This document shows positions 27,242 through 36,428 of a stretch of 64,000 bases of DNA, in pieces. The notes beneath the pieces are model-generated. The model saw nothing but the letters and a program-made list of their open reading frames with translations, was not told where the DNA came from and searched no databases. Numbering within the stretch: position 1 is the first letter of the stretch; each line of letters begins with the position of its first letter. Source of the stretch: Solirubrobacteraceae bacterium (GTDB taxonomy: Bacteria; Actinomycetota; Thermoleophilia; Solirubrobacterales; Solirubrobacteraceae); NCBI GenBank assembly GCA_017882455.1, contig JADGPL010000017.1, positions 16,890 through 80,889 of the forward strand, given 5' to 3'. Made by a program: the position numbers and the translations under genes.

Positions 27242-27484
27242 CTACCAGGCCTGATCGGCGCCGCAGTGCGGGCACACCACGGTCGTCGAGACGGCGGCGC
27301 TGAACATGTAGCCGCACTGGCAGCTGTAGGAGGCGCGGTCGACCGGGCCTCCGGCCTCGCGCACACGCTGGACTGCTGGATCGCAGCCGCGGAGCGCCGG
27401 CTTGGCGGTCACGGCTATGGTCACGGGCCCGCGCTGGCGTGGCCGGCGGCGCTCGCTGAGGGGGTGCAGGAGCCTTGCTCTCAT
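27242..27484 (-). CDS. Small zinc-ribbon protein
   Basis: SYSCQCGYMFSAAVSTTVVCPHCGADQAW double CxC/CxxC motif. Confidence 0.55.
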   Translation of the reverse strand: MRARLLHPLSERRRPRQRGPVTIAVTAKPALRGCDPAVQRVREAGGPVDRASYSCQCGYMFSAAVSTTVVCPHCGADQAW

Positions 27485-27634
27485 GATCGTCTATCCCCTA
27501 CAACGTCATCCACGTGCAAAGGTTTCGCCCTGCAACGCCTGTTTCCTGGTCGCGCGCCGTGAAACGCCCTTGGCGAGCGCCGCACGGCCGCCATCGGGGG
27601 CGAGCGGCTCGGGTGTTTGAGATACTTGGTGGCG

Positions 27635-28060
27635 ATGAACCCCGCGCGTAAGCGAACGGTGCGCCTGACGGTGGCGCTGAGCGCGGCCGTGGTCTTGGCG
27701 AGCGCGCTGATCTACACGAGCTTCAGCGCGGCCAGCCCGGCGCTCACGCCAAGCCAGCTCACTCGCCAGGCCCAGCCGGGTCGCAGCTACCAGGTCACGG
27801 GCACCGTGGCCAAGGGCTCGGTGCATCGCGGCGGCAGCGGAGGGGCGATCCTGTACTTCAGCGTCGAGGACCGCGCGGGCGGCACGACGATCCCGCTGGC
27901 CTACACCGGGACGGTGCCCGACCCCTTCCGCGAAGGCCGCGAGGTTATCGTGACGGTCGAGAAGCAGGGATCCAGCTACATCGGCGAACGCAACTCGTTG
28001 ATCACCAAGTGCCCGTCCAAGTACAAGACGGCTCCCGCCGGCGAGAACCAGAACGCTTGA
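27635..28060 (+). CDS. ccmE: Cytochrome c maturation heme chaperone CcmE (CxxxY variant)
   Basis: N-terminal TM; YQVTGTVAKGSV; ILYFSVEDRAGGTTIPLAYTGTVPDPFREGREVIVTV; TKCPSKYK. Confidence 0.88.
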   Translation: MNPARKRTVRLTVALSAAVVLASALIYTSFSAASPALTPSQLTRQAQPGRSYQVTGTVAKGSVHRGGSGGAILYFSVEDRAGGTTIPLAYTGTVPDPFREGREVIVTVEKQGSSYIGERNSLITKCPSKYKTAPAGENQNA

Positions 28061-28107
28061 GTGCCCTGGCGCTCCTCGCACGACATCCTCGCGGGCGCTA
28101 GACCCTG

Positions 28108-30270
28108 ATGGCCGGCCTCGGATTCGCCTGTCTGCTGCTCGGCCTCGCCATATGCGCGTACGGGATCGGCGCGTCGGTCTACGGGGTACGCAGCGGCCGC
28201 GTCGAGTTCTCGGAGTCGGGCCGGCGCTCGGTGTACGCGCTCGCGGGGATCCTGACGGTCGCCTTCGCGGTGCTCGAGCTCGCGTTCCTGCGCAACGACT
28301 TCGCCTTCAACACGGTGGCCGACACCTCGAGCCGCACCACGCCCGGGTTCTATCGGGCCGCCGCCGTCTGGTCCTCCCAGGAAGGCTCGCTGCTGTTGTG
28401 GGCGTGGCTGTTGTCGATGTGGTCGAGCCTCGCCCTGTTCCTGACGCGCCGGCGCATGCGCGACATCGCCTCATACGCGACGGCGATCCTGCTCGGCTTC
28501 GGCGGGTTCTTCATCGCGCTGATGGTCTTCTATGCGAACCCCTTCGCGACCACGCGCCCGGCGCCCGCCGAAGGGCAGGGGCTCGATCCGCTGCTGCGCT
28601 TCCCGACGATGATGATCCACCCGCCGATGCTGTACTCGGGCTACACGCTTTGCACGATCCCGTTGGCCTTCGGGATGGGGGCGCTGCTGGCGCGCAGGGT
28701 GGATGCGGACTGGATCAAAGCGATTCGCCGCTTCGCCTTCGCGGCCTGGCTGTTCCTCGGCGTGGGGATCCTGCTCGGCGCGCGCTGGTCCTACTCGGAG
28801 CTCGGTTGGGGCGGCTATTGGGGATGGGACGCGGTCGAGAACGCCTCGCTGATGCCCTGGCTGACGGGCACCGCCTTCCTGCACTCGCTGATGATCCAGG
28901 AGAAGCGCGGGATGCTGAAGGTCTGGAACGTGTCGCTCGTGCTGGCGACGGGCACCCTGGCGATCATGGGCACCTTCCTCGTACGCAGCGGCGTCCTGAA
29001 CTCGATCCACGCCTTCGGGGGTGCGACGCTGGGGGTGCCGTTCGTGTGCCTGATCGGAGTGCTGATCGCAGGCTCGATCTACCTGGTGGTCTCCCGCCGC
29101 GACATGCTGCGCTCCGAGCATCGCCTCGACTCGCTGATCTCGCGCGAGTCGGCGTTCCTCGCCAACAACGTGGTGCTCGTGGGCCTGTGCTTCGTGATCT
29201 TCTGGGGCACCTACTTCCCGCTCATATCCGAGGCGTTGACGGGACAGGAAGCGTCGGTCGGGCCTCCCTGGTTCGACCGCTACACGGTGCCGCTCGCGCT
29301 GGTGCTCGTGCTGCTGAGCGGTATCGGGCCGGTGATCGCCTGGCGGCGCGCAACGCTTGCCAATGCCCGGCGAAACTTCCTCGCGCCGCTCGCGACCGCG
29401 CTGCTCACCCTGGTTGTGCTGCTCACCGCAGGAGTCGCTCCGAAGCCGCTCGCCATAGCCATGTTCTGCTGCGCCGCCTTCGTGTTCGGCTCGATCGGGC
29501 AGGAGTTCTTCCGCGGCGTGCGCGCCCGCCGGGCAATGGCCGGCGAGTCGGTTCCCCGCGCCTTCACAGGGCTGGTGCGACGCAATCGCAGGCGCTACGG
29601 CGGTTACGTCGTCCATCTGGGTATCGCCGTGCTGTTCATCGGGGTGGCCGCGTCCTCGTCGTTCCAGCACGCGTCCGAGCTGGGCCTCTCACCGGGTCAG
29701 TCGACACGCGTGGGCGCCTACACGGTCCGCTACGTACGACCCACGGCCACGATCACGCCCCGCTATGACGCCGCCCACACCGGCTCCACGCTCAGCCTGG
29801 GAGCCGTGATCGACGTGAGCAAGGGCGGGCGCCACGTCGCCACGCTCAACCCGAGCGAGGGCTACTACGCCTCCCAGGAAGCCAGCCAGGGAACCGTGGG
29901 GAGCCTGATCGGTGGCCAGCCCGTCAGCCACGTGAGCATGAACGCCGGTATCACCCGCGACGTTTGGAGCGCGATCGAGCCCGACATCGAAGCGCCGGCT
30001 CTGCAGCGGATCGTCAGGGCCGGCAACAGCGCGCTCTCCCCTGAAGAGGCGCTCGTCGCGATCGGCTATCTGGCCCGCGAATACCTCAAGCATCCTCCGC
30101 AGGCGCAGTTCCACTTCATCGTCTCGCCGCTCGTGATGTGGATCTGGATCGGCGGTCTGATCGTGTTCGGCGGCGGCCTGATCGCGATCTGGCCGACTCC
30201 CAGCGTGGTGCGCCGCCGTGTGGCCGCCCGCTCGCGCGCTCGCGCCGTGCGGGGCCTGGCGCGCGCCTGA
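28108..30270 (+). CDS. ccmF: Cytochrome c-type biogenesis heme lyase CcmF
   Basis: WSSQEGSLLLWAWLLS; MIHPPMLYSGY; ARWSYSELGWGGYWGWDAVENASLMPWL. Confidence 0.96.
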   Translation: MAGLGFACLLLGLAICAYGIGASVYGVRSGRVEFSESGRRSVYALAGILTVAFAVLELAFLRNDFAFNTVADTSSRTTPGFYRAAAVWSSQEGSLLLWAWLLSMWSSLALFLTRRRMRDIASYATAILLGFGGFFIALMVFYANPFATTRPAPAEGQGLDPLLRFPTMMIHPPMLYSGYTLCTIPLAFGMGALLARRVDADWIKAIRRFAFAAWLFLGVGILLGARWSYSELGWGGYWGWDAVENASLMPWLTGTAFLHSLMIQEKRGMLKVWNVSLVLATGTLAIMGTFLVRSGVLNSIHAFGGATLGVPFVCLIGVLIAGSIYLVVSRRDMLRSEHRLDSLISRESAFLANNVVLVGLCFVIFWGTYFPLISEALTGQEASVGPPWFDRYTVPLALVLVLLSGIGPVIAWRRATLANARRNFLAPLATALLTLVVLLTAGVAPKPLAIAMFCCAAFVFGSIGQEFFRGVRARRAMAGESVPRAFTGLVRRNRRRYGGYVVHLGIAVLFIGVAASSSFQHASELGLSPGQSTRVGAYTVRYVRPTATITPRYDAAHTGSTLSLGAVIDVSKGGRHVATLNPSEGYYASQEASQGTVGSLIGGQPVSHVSMNAGITRDVWSAIEPDIEAPALQRIVRAGNSALSPEEALVAIGYLAREYLKHPPQAQFHFIVSPLVMWIWIGGLIVFGGGLIAIWPTPSVVRRRVAARSRARAVRGLARA

Positions 30271-30296
30271 GCGCTCCATCCTGCGACGCTGACGGC

Positions 30297-30635
30297 GTGA
30301 GCGCTCTCGTCGCGATCCTCATCCTCCTGCTGCTCGGGCTGATCGTGCTCGTCGTCGGCGCGCCCCTGCGCGCCGCGCGCCGCGGCGATCTCGAGCCGCA
30401 GTCGCAGGAGACGCTCGCCGGCCATCCGGTGCAGGCCACCGCTGCCGAGCTCGAGGTGGAGCACGACGACATGGAGGCGGCACGCGAGGCCAAGTACCGC
30501 GAGATCCGCGATGCCGAGCTCGATTTCCGCACCGGCAAGCTCTCACGCGAGGATTACGAGGCGATCGACACGCAGCTGCGCGCGGAGGCGCTCGAGATCC
30601 TCAACCGCCTCGAACCGGTGGAGCCACCCGAGTAG
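30297..30635 (+). CDS. CcmI-like small membrane protein
   Basis: GTG start; single TM; REAKYREIRDAELDFRTGKLSREDYEAID resembles CcmI N-terminal region; follows ccmF. Confidence 0.65.
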   Translation: MSALVAILILLLLGLIVLVVGAPLRAARRGDLEPQSQETLAGHPVQATAAELEVEHDDMEAAREAKYREIRDAELDFRTGKLSREDYEAIDTQLRAEALEILNRLEPVEPPE

Positions 30636-30647
30636 CGGCCGGCGCGC

Positions 30648-30881
30648 TCAGGCCCAGGGGCGCTTGAGCAGCACGATCGCGACCACGAAGAACAGGACAG
30701 CGAAGAAGATCGTCCAGCGGTTGAGGTTGCGCTCGACCATCGATCCGCCACCGAGCGGCCCGGCACCGCTGCCGACGCCGAATGCGCCCGAGAGGCCGGC
30801 GTCCTTGCCCGAGTGCATCAACACCAGGAAGATCACGATCACGGCGATGATCACCTCGATGACAGAGAGGATCGTTTCCAC
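30648..30881 (-). CDS. secG: Preprotein translocase subunit SecG
   Basis: VIEVIIAVIVIFLVLMHSGKDAGLSGAFG...NLNRWTIFFAVLFFVVAIVL. Confidence 0.9.
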   Translation of the reverse strand: METILSVIEVIIAVIVIFLVLMHSGKDAGLSGAFGVGSGAGPLGGGSMVERNLNRWTIFFAVLFFVVAIVLLKRPWA

Positions 30882-31095
30882 GCCGCAAACCTTAGCGGCT
30901 GGAAGCCGCTCATGTGCTTGAGCGATTCGTCACAATACCTTGGGTTGGTTGCGCGGAGGTGACGGGGGAGGAGTAGGTTTGACGACCTCGAAGAGGCTTG
31001 CAGCGTCCACGACGAGGGTTCCGCCTTCGCCGCCGCTACGGTGCGTCTTCTGTCGTCCCCGAACACGGAGCGATGCGCGATTTGTCATCCCGATT

Positions 31096-31116
31096 ACGAA
31101 TCCTTTACGGATTCGT
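31096..31116. promoter_or_regulatory. Leader hairpin upstream of the lytic transglycosylase gene
   Basis: ACGAATCC-TTTAC-GGATTCGT inverted repeat in an about 330 nt intergenic region. Confidence 0.4.
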
Positions 31117-31218
31117 GCTTGCCTGCCGATATGAATCACGGTGGGCGTACCCCGCGATTGTGGGTCTGCCGCGCCAGCCACAGCCAATGGGAACCCCGAG
31201 AATGAACCACTTCAGCGC

Positions 31219-33702
31219 ATGCCGCCCGTGATCAACGCCCGCAGAAGGGCCCTGCGTGCACTGCTCTCCGCCCTCGCCGGCGGTGGGCTGAGCGCCGCCG
31301 GGGTGGGAGGCCCGCTTGCGGCGCCGGCGCTCGGCGCGGGCGAAATCACGACCACGCCCGCGGGGACCGCGGAAGCGCCGCCCGCAGCCGGCGCCGGCCA
31401 GTCGACGACGCCCGCCTCTACAAGCACCACGCCGGCCCCGTCCGCGCCGCCGAGCACGGGCACGGGCACGGGTACGGGTACGACCACTGTCCCCGCCGCG
31501 CCGCCGCCCGAAGCTCCCGCCGTGGTCCTTCAGCGCAAACAGAAGACGACCCCGGCCGTCCAGCCCGCCAAGGCCGTGACGCCGACGAAGGCCTCGACCA
31601 AGAGCGCCAAGGAAAAGGCCCAGAAGGCCTCGGGTCCCAACAACGTGGCCGCCTCTCCCCAGAGCGTGGCCCAGGCCGGGGCGCTCGCGGCCATCCTGGC
31701 CTCATCGGACGCATCGGCCCAGGCGCTCGGCTTCTACCGGATCCCGGTGTTCCTGCTGCCCATATACAAGGCTGCCGCGGTCCAGTACGGCGTGCCGTGG
31801 CAGATTCTCGCGGCGATCAACGAAATCGAGACCAACTACGGCACAGATCAATCGGTGTCGAGCGCCGGGGCCGTTGGATGGATGCAGTTCATGCCGGCAA
31901 CGTGGCTGCAATATGGCGTTGACGCGCTGAACGCCGGTTACGCGGATCCCTACAACCCCGTCGACGCGATCTTCGCGGCAGCCCGCTATCTGCGTGCGGC
32001 CGGTGCGGCCACCGATCTCCGGACGGCGATCCTGGCCTACAACCACTCCGAAGAATACGCCGACTCCGTGCTGCTGCGAGCCAAGCTGATCTCCACCTAC
32101 CCGAAGGCTGTGATCGCGACGCTCACCGGTCTCATCGATGGTCGCCTGCCCGTCAGCGGCCAGCACGTCGCTTGGGGCGCACCGGCGACTCTCACGCCCT
32201 CGAGCGCGACGGCGGGTGCGGCAGCCGTGCCCGCCCCGAAATCGGCGCCCGCCGCACCCGCGTCGGGCTCGGCGCCGCTTTCGCCGGCGGCGGCCGCCAC
32301 GGCGGCGAGCGTCAAAGCGGCAGCTGCACGGGCGCGTCAGATCCAGCTCGTGGACCTCTCGAGCTCACCCAACGCCTCGGTGGTTGCGGTCCAGGACGGG
32401 CGCATCGAGAAGATCGGCGATTCACAGCAGCTCGGCAAGTACCTGGTCCTGCGCGATGTCTACGGCGACCTCTTCACCTACGCGGGCCTCGGCAGCATCG
32501 CGCCGACCTACAAGCCCGCGAGGACTCCACGCGCCCCGGTCACCTCGCCGGTTGTCGAAGCGGCGAGCACCCGCGACCCGGCGCCCTCGTTGCCGGCCAC
32601 CGCCGGCAGCCAGTCTCCGCTCACTCTGCACGTGAAGCAATCGCTGCCCCCGGCGACGCCGGCCGCCACCAAGGGCGGCCAGGCGGTCGTGCCGGCGGCG
32701 AACGGCGAAGAAGTACCGGCCGGGATGGGCCGCAAGCGTCTGTTCGCCCACCCGGGCAACCCCGATGCCCGCGCTGCGGCGACAGCCAGCGCCGCCAGGA
32801 AGCTGCGCAGCAGTCGCGCGGGTCAGACCCTGCCCCTGCGCCGCGGATCGGTGGTGGCCAGCGGAACGGTGCTCGGCCGTGTCAGCGTGCCCGCCGGCGA
32901 GCACGCCGGCCATCTCCGTTTCGCGATCCGTCCCGCCGGCGACTCGGCCACGATCGACCCGGGGCCGATCCTGGCCAACTGGGCGCAGCTGCAGGCTGCT
33001 CTGCATCCGCAGGGAGCGAAGGCCGCCAACCCGCTGCTCGGCGCGACCGCGAGCGACGTGTTCCTGCAGCCGAAGGCGCAGCTCGAGCGCGCCGTGCTGT
33101 CAGACCCTGGGATCACGATCTACAGCTGCGCACGCCAGGACGTCGCCGCGGGACTCGTGGACCGTCGCGTCCTCGCGGTGCTCGCGTTCCTATCGCGCAG
33201 TGGCCTGAAGCCGACCGTGAGCGCTCTGCGCTGCGGCCAGCCCGCCTCAGCGACGAGCGCTCAGGCCAAGGGCGACGCCGTCGAGATCTCGGCGATCAAC
33301 GGCATTCCGATCGCGGGCCACCAGGGCGCGGGCACGATCACCGACTTGGCCATACGGACGCTGCTGACGCTTCCCGGTGAATTCGTGCCTCACGAAATCG
33401 TGAGCCTGATGCGCTATCCCGGCGCCTCGAGCACTCACGCCGTCTCGAGCGCCTGGAACCACATCGCCCTCGCCTTCGAGCCGACCAGCGCGGCGAGCGC
33501 ACTGCGGGCGAGCGCGGTCGGAACAGCAGCGCACTCGGCTCACACGGGGAGCCCGGCACCCTCGCCGATCGTGACCACGAGCGCGCTCAGCGTCGAACAG
33601 TGGAGCCAGCTGATCACGCGTGTCGGTGGGCTTCCCGCGCCCAAGGTCGCGACCAAGCCCACCTCCGCGGCCGTAGCAGACCCCAAGCGCCCGAAGGGCT
33701 GA
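31219..33702 (+). CDS. Secreted lytic transglycosylase with a non-canonical M23/LytM-like module
   Basis: Ala/Pro-rich N-terminus; INEIETNYGTDQSVSSAGAVGWMQFMPATWLQYG; NPVDAIFAAARYLRAAG; ILAYNHSEEYADSVL. Confidence 0.85.
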   Translation: MPPVINARRRALRALLSALAGGGLSAAGVGGPLAAPALGAGEITTTPAGTAEAPPAAGAGQSTTPASTSTTPAPSAPPSTGTGTGTGTTTVPAAPPPEAPAVVLQRKQKTTPAVQPAKAVTPTKASTKSAKEKAQKASGPNNVAASPQSVAQAGALAAILASSDASAQALGFYRIPVFLLPIYKAAAVQYGVPWQILAAINEIETNYGTDQSVSSAGAVGWMQFMPATWLQYGVDALNAGYADPYNPVDAIFAAARYLRAAGAATDLRTAILAYNHSEEYADSVLLRAKLISTYPKAVIATLTGLIDGRLPVSGQHVAWGAPATLTPSSATAGAAAVPAPKSAPAAPASGSAPLSPAAAATAASVKAAAARARQIQLVDLSSSPNASVVAVQDGRIEKIGDSQQLGKYLVLRDVYGDLFTYAGLGSIAPTYKPARTPRAPVTSPVVEAASTRDPAPSLPATAGSQSPLTLHVKQSLPPATPAATKGGQAVVPAANGEEVPAGMGRKRLFAHPGNPDARAAATASAARKLRSSRAGQTLPLRRGSVVASGTVLGRVSVPAGEHAGHLRFAIRPAGDSATIDPGPILANWAQLQAALHPQGAKAANPLLGATASDVFLQPKAQLERAVLSDPGITIYSCARQDVAAGLVDRRVLAVLAFLSRSGLKPTVSALRCGQPASATSAQAKGDAVEISAINGIPIAGHQGAGTITDLAIRTLLTLPGEFVPHEIVSLMRYPGASSTHAVSSAWNHIALAFEPTSAASALRASAVGTAAHSAHTGSPAPSPIVTTSALSVEQWSQLITRVGGLPAPKVATKPTSAAVADPKRPKG

Positions 33703-33716
33703 GCCTGGCGCTCGCT

Positions 33717-33749
33717 CTCCGGGACCGCTCTTCACAGGCGGCCCCGGAG
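33717..33749. terminator. Hairpin between convergent genes
   Basis: CTCCGGGaCCGC-TCTTCACAG-GCGGcCCCGGAG. Confidence 0.65.
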
Positions 33750-33779
33750 TCATCGCGTCGCTGCGCCGGGGTCTTACAG

Positions 33780-34415
33780 CTAGCCCGCGTTCGCGGGAGG
33801 TGCGCCGCCGGCGCCGGGCTGAGCGCGGAACGCGCCGCGCAGCACGGTGGCGCACCTCGTCTGCGCCGCCTTGAACGCCGCGCTGGCGGTGTTCAGGCCC
33901 TTGGTGTTGAAGACCGGGCCTTTCCCGGAGGTGTTGGGTGCAGGGACGTTCACGCCGTTTTCGCGCATGCAGGCCGCGAACTTGTCGAGCGCCTGCTTCA
34001 CGAGGGGGCTGTTGAAGCGTCCTGCGCCTCCGGCGCCGAATCCGGCGCGACCGGGTGCCCCACCGCACCTCTTCACCGCTGCTTCGTACTGCGCGCGCGT
34101 CACGCCCTTTGGCAGTTGAGCCGGACCACCTCCGCCGCCGGCTCCGCCCAGAAGGCCGCCCGCGCCGGGGCCGCGTTGCTGCCCGGAGGGCCGTTTGGGA
34201 AGGGTGATTCCGTTCTTCTGCAGGCATTCCCTGAACGCCGCGAAGCGAGACGCGCCGGGACGGGAGCCGCCGGCGGTTGAAGACGTGGCGCTGGCGTTGG
34301 TGCTCGACGACGACTTGGCCGAGGAGCCTCCGCATGCCGCCAGCACGAAAGCTGTGAGCACCAGGGCCGCTACAGCTATCGCCGGCTTGCTTGCACTGCT
34401 GTGGATCTGAGGCAT
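33780..34415 (-). CDS. Lipoprotein, paralogue of 38819..39553
   Basis: Lipobox VLAAC; two C[LM]x(2)xG(I/V)xxP segments; FAACMRENGVNVPAPN...GPVFNTKGLNTASAAFKAAQTRC. Confidence 0.8.
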   Translation of the reverse strand: MPQIHSSASKPAIAVAALVLTAFVLAACGGSSAKSSSSTNASATSSTAGGSRPGASRFAAFRECLQKNGITLPKRPSGQQRGPGAGGLLGGAGGGGGPAQLPKGVTRAQYEAAVKRCGGAPGRAGFGAGGAGRFNSPLVKQALDKFAACMRENGVNVPAPNTSGKGPVFNTKGLNTASAAFKAAQTRCATVLRGAFRAQPGAGGAPPANAG

Positions 34416-34492
34416 TTAGCTCCTTTTTCGGTGATGTTGCTGGGGGATTGGGATCCCTCCCTGTGTCGGCACGTCTCGATCGTCCACGCCCG

Positions 34493-35215
34493 TCAGCCGC
34501 CTGGGCCGAAGAGCGCGGGGCCGCCGCTGCTGCTGCTGCTGCTGCTGCCACTGCTGGATCCGCCGCGTGAGCTGCCGAACAGCGAGCCCAGGGCGCTTTC
34601 GCCTGCCGCGCCGACGCGAATCGATTCGGCGCTGACGGTGCCGTCGGCTCCTGTTGCGCCCGTCACGACGATGGTTTCGCCGGGATGGATGCTGCTGACG
34701 CTCGCTTTGACGGTCTTGGTCACAGTCGAGGCCGCAGAGGTCGTCACCTTGACGGTGTTTCCCTGGGTGTCCGTCACATACAGGGTGTTGCCGTGGATGA
34801 AGGCCACCTGTCCACTGGTCGGGGCAGCTGCGCTCGCGCCGGCTCCTGCGCCCGCGCCGGCTCCTGCGCCCGCGCCGGCTCCTGCGCCCGCGAAACCACC
34901 GCCGCCGGTGGCAGCGCCGGCGCCCGTGCCGTTGCCTCGCAGGGCGGCGAACCGCGAGGCGAGGCTCCCGCTGCTCGCGGCCGAGCTGGCGCCGCCGGAG
35001 GATGCCTGACCCTTCTCCACGAGCACGCCCGCGATGAACCCGCAGGCGATGGCGAGCACGGCGAAGAGCGTGACCGGGAGCGGCCTCAGCAGGCGCCGAC
35101 GTGGGCGCCGCGGCAGCTCCTCGGCATCCTCGTGCCAGTCATCGTCTTCGAACGCGGGATCGTGGCTTGACATTGCGGGCTCCTCGTGGGGGAAGGTCGG
35201 GTCGTCGTCACTCAA
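34493..35215 (-). CDS. Membrane-anchored extracytoplasmic protein with Gly-Ala and Ser repeats
   Basis: TM PVTLFAVLAIACGFIAGVLVE; IHGNTLYVTDTQGNTVKVTT beta domain; overlaps the permease stop. Confidence 0.75.
   Translation of the reverse strand: MSDDDPTFPHEEPAMSSHDPAFEDDDWHEDAEELPRRPRRRLLRPLPVTLFAVLAIACGFIAGVLVEKGQASSGGASSAASSGSLASRFAALRGNGTGAGAATGGGGFAGAGAGAGAGAGAGAGAGASAAAPTSGQVAFIHGNTLYVTDTQGNTVKVTTSAASTVTKTVKASVSSIHPGETIVVTGATGADGTVSAESIRVGAAGESALGSLFGSSRGGSSSGSSSSSSSGGPALFGPGG
34836..34889. repeat. 18-bp tandem repeat, 3 perfect copies, coding Gly-Ala
   Basis: GCGCCGGCTCCTGCGCCC x3. Confidence 0.9.
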
Positions 35216-36428
35216 AGCGCAGTGCCTCGATCGGTCTCAGGGTGGCCGCGCGTGCAGCCGGGTAGGTGCCGAAGAACAGTCCTGAAGCCAGTGCTGCACC
35301 GAAGGCGAGGAAGATCGAGTACGTGGCGATTTCAGGGTGCACGCCGGCGATTTCGAATTGGCTGCCGATGATGCCCACGGCGACACCTGTGAGGCCCCCG
35401 ATGAGAGAGACGAGCAGGGCCTCGGTGAGAAACTGGGTGAGGACGTCGCTGCGTCTGGCTCCGATCGCCTTGCGGATGCCGATTTCGCGTGTGCGCTCGG
35501 TGACGCTCACGAGCATGATGTTCATCACGCCGATCCCGCCCACGAGCAGCGAGATCGCGGCGACCTCGCCGAGCAGGGTCGTGAAGACGCTGCTGGTCGA
35601 GCTCGAGGTTTCCAGGAGTGAGCCCTGGTTGAGGACGCTGAAGCCGGGTTCGGAGGTGTTCTTGATCCTGTGGCGTTCCTCGAGGATCTGGGTGACCTCC
35701 GATTCGGCGGCGTTGAGCGAGGATTCAGATGAAGCCTGGACAGTGATCGAGTCGACGGGACCGGCGCCGGTGAGCGAGGCCTGCACGGTCGTGATCGGAG
35801 CCATCACCACGTCGTCCTCGTTGGTGGCGCCGTTGGATCCCTTGGAGGCGAGGACGCCGACCACCTCGTAGTTGTTCCCGTTGACCTTCATGTTCTGTCC
35901 CACCGGGCTCACCCCGGCGAACAGTTCCTGCAGGACGGTCTGCCCGATCACGGCCACGCGCTTGTGCTGGCTGACGTCTTCGGCTGTGAGCGAGCTGCCT
36001 TCCTGGAGCCTGTAGCTGTGGGCCGTGAGATATGAGGGGGTGGTGCCGACGAACGAAGAGGGTTCGTAGCTGGAGCTTCCAGCAACCAGTTTCACGGCGG
36101 CGGCGTTCACGACCGGAGAGGCGCTCTTGACGTCGGGCGCCGAGCTGGGGCTCTGGAGCGCTTCGGCGTCCTGCTTGGTGAGGGAGATGCTCGTGGTCGC
36201 GCTCGCGCGGGCGCCCCCGCGAAATCCGCCGCTTCCCTGGATGACGAGCACGTTGGTGCCGAGGCTCTGGATGCGTGACTCCACCGCCTTGGAGGAACCG
36301 TTGCCGACCGCTATCAGGACGATCACGGAGGCGACCCCGATCGTCATCCCGAGGATCGTGAGACCGGAGCGCAGCTTGTTCGCAGTGATCCCGCTCCAGG
36401 CGATACGCAGTGTCTCGGGGCCGATCAT
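35208..36428 (-). CDS. MacB-type ABC transporter permease
   Basis: ANKLRSGLTILGMTIGVASVIVLIAVGNG; VGGIGVMNIMLVSVTERTREIGIRKAIGARRSDVLTQFLTEA. Confidence 0.94.
   Translation of the reverse strand: MIGPETLRIAWSGITANKLRSGLTILGMTIGVASVIVLIAVGNGSSKAVESRIQSLGTNVLVIQGSGGFRGGARASATTSISLTKQDAEALQSPSSAPDVKSASPVVNAAAVKLVAGSSSYEPSSFVGTTPSYLTAHSYRLQEGSSLTAEDVSQHKRVAVIGQTVLQELFAGVSPVGQNMKVNGNNYEVVGVLASKGSNGATNEDDVVMAPITTVQASLTGAGPVDSITVQASSESSLNAAESEVTQILEERHRIKNTSEPGFSVLNQGSLLETSSSTSSVFTTLLGEVAAISLLVGGIGVMNIMLVSVTERTREIGIRKAIGARRSDVLTQFLTEALLVSLIGGLTGVAVGIIGSQFEIAGVHPEIATYSIFLAFGAALASGLFFGTYPAARAATLRPIEALRFE

Noticed and set aside
31096-31218. Possible ydaO/c-di-AMP riboswitch before the lytic transglycosylase
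   Set aside because: A hairpin is present, but I could not identify the conserved ydaO core by eye; left as generic leader hairpin pending cmscan.
34525-34556. CTG triplet run
   Set aside because: Simple Ser-coding microsatellite in the C-terminal tail of an anchored protein, not a CRISPR or regulatory repeat.
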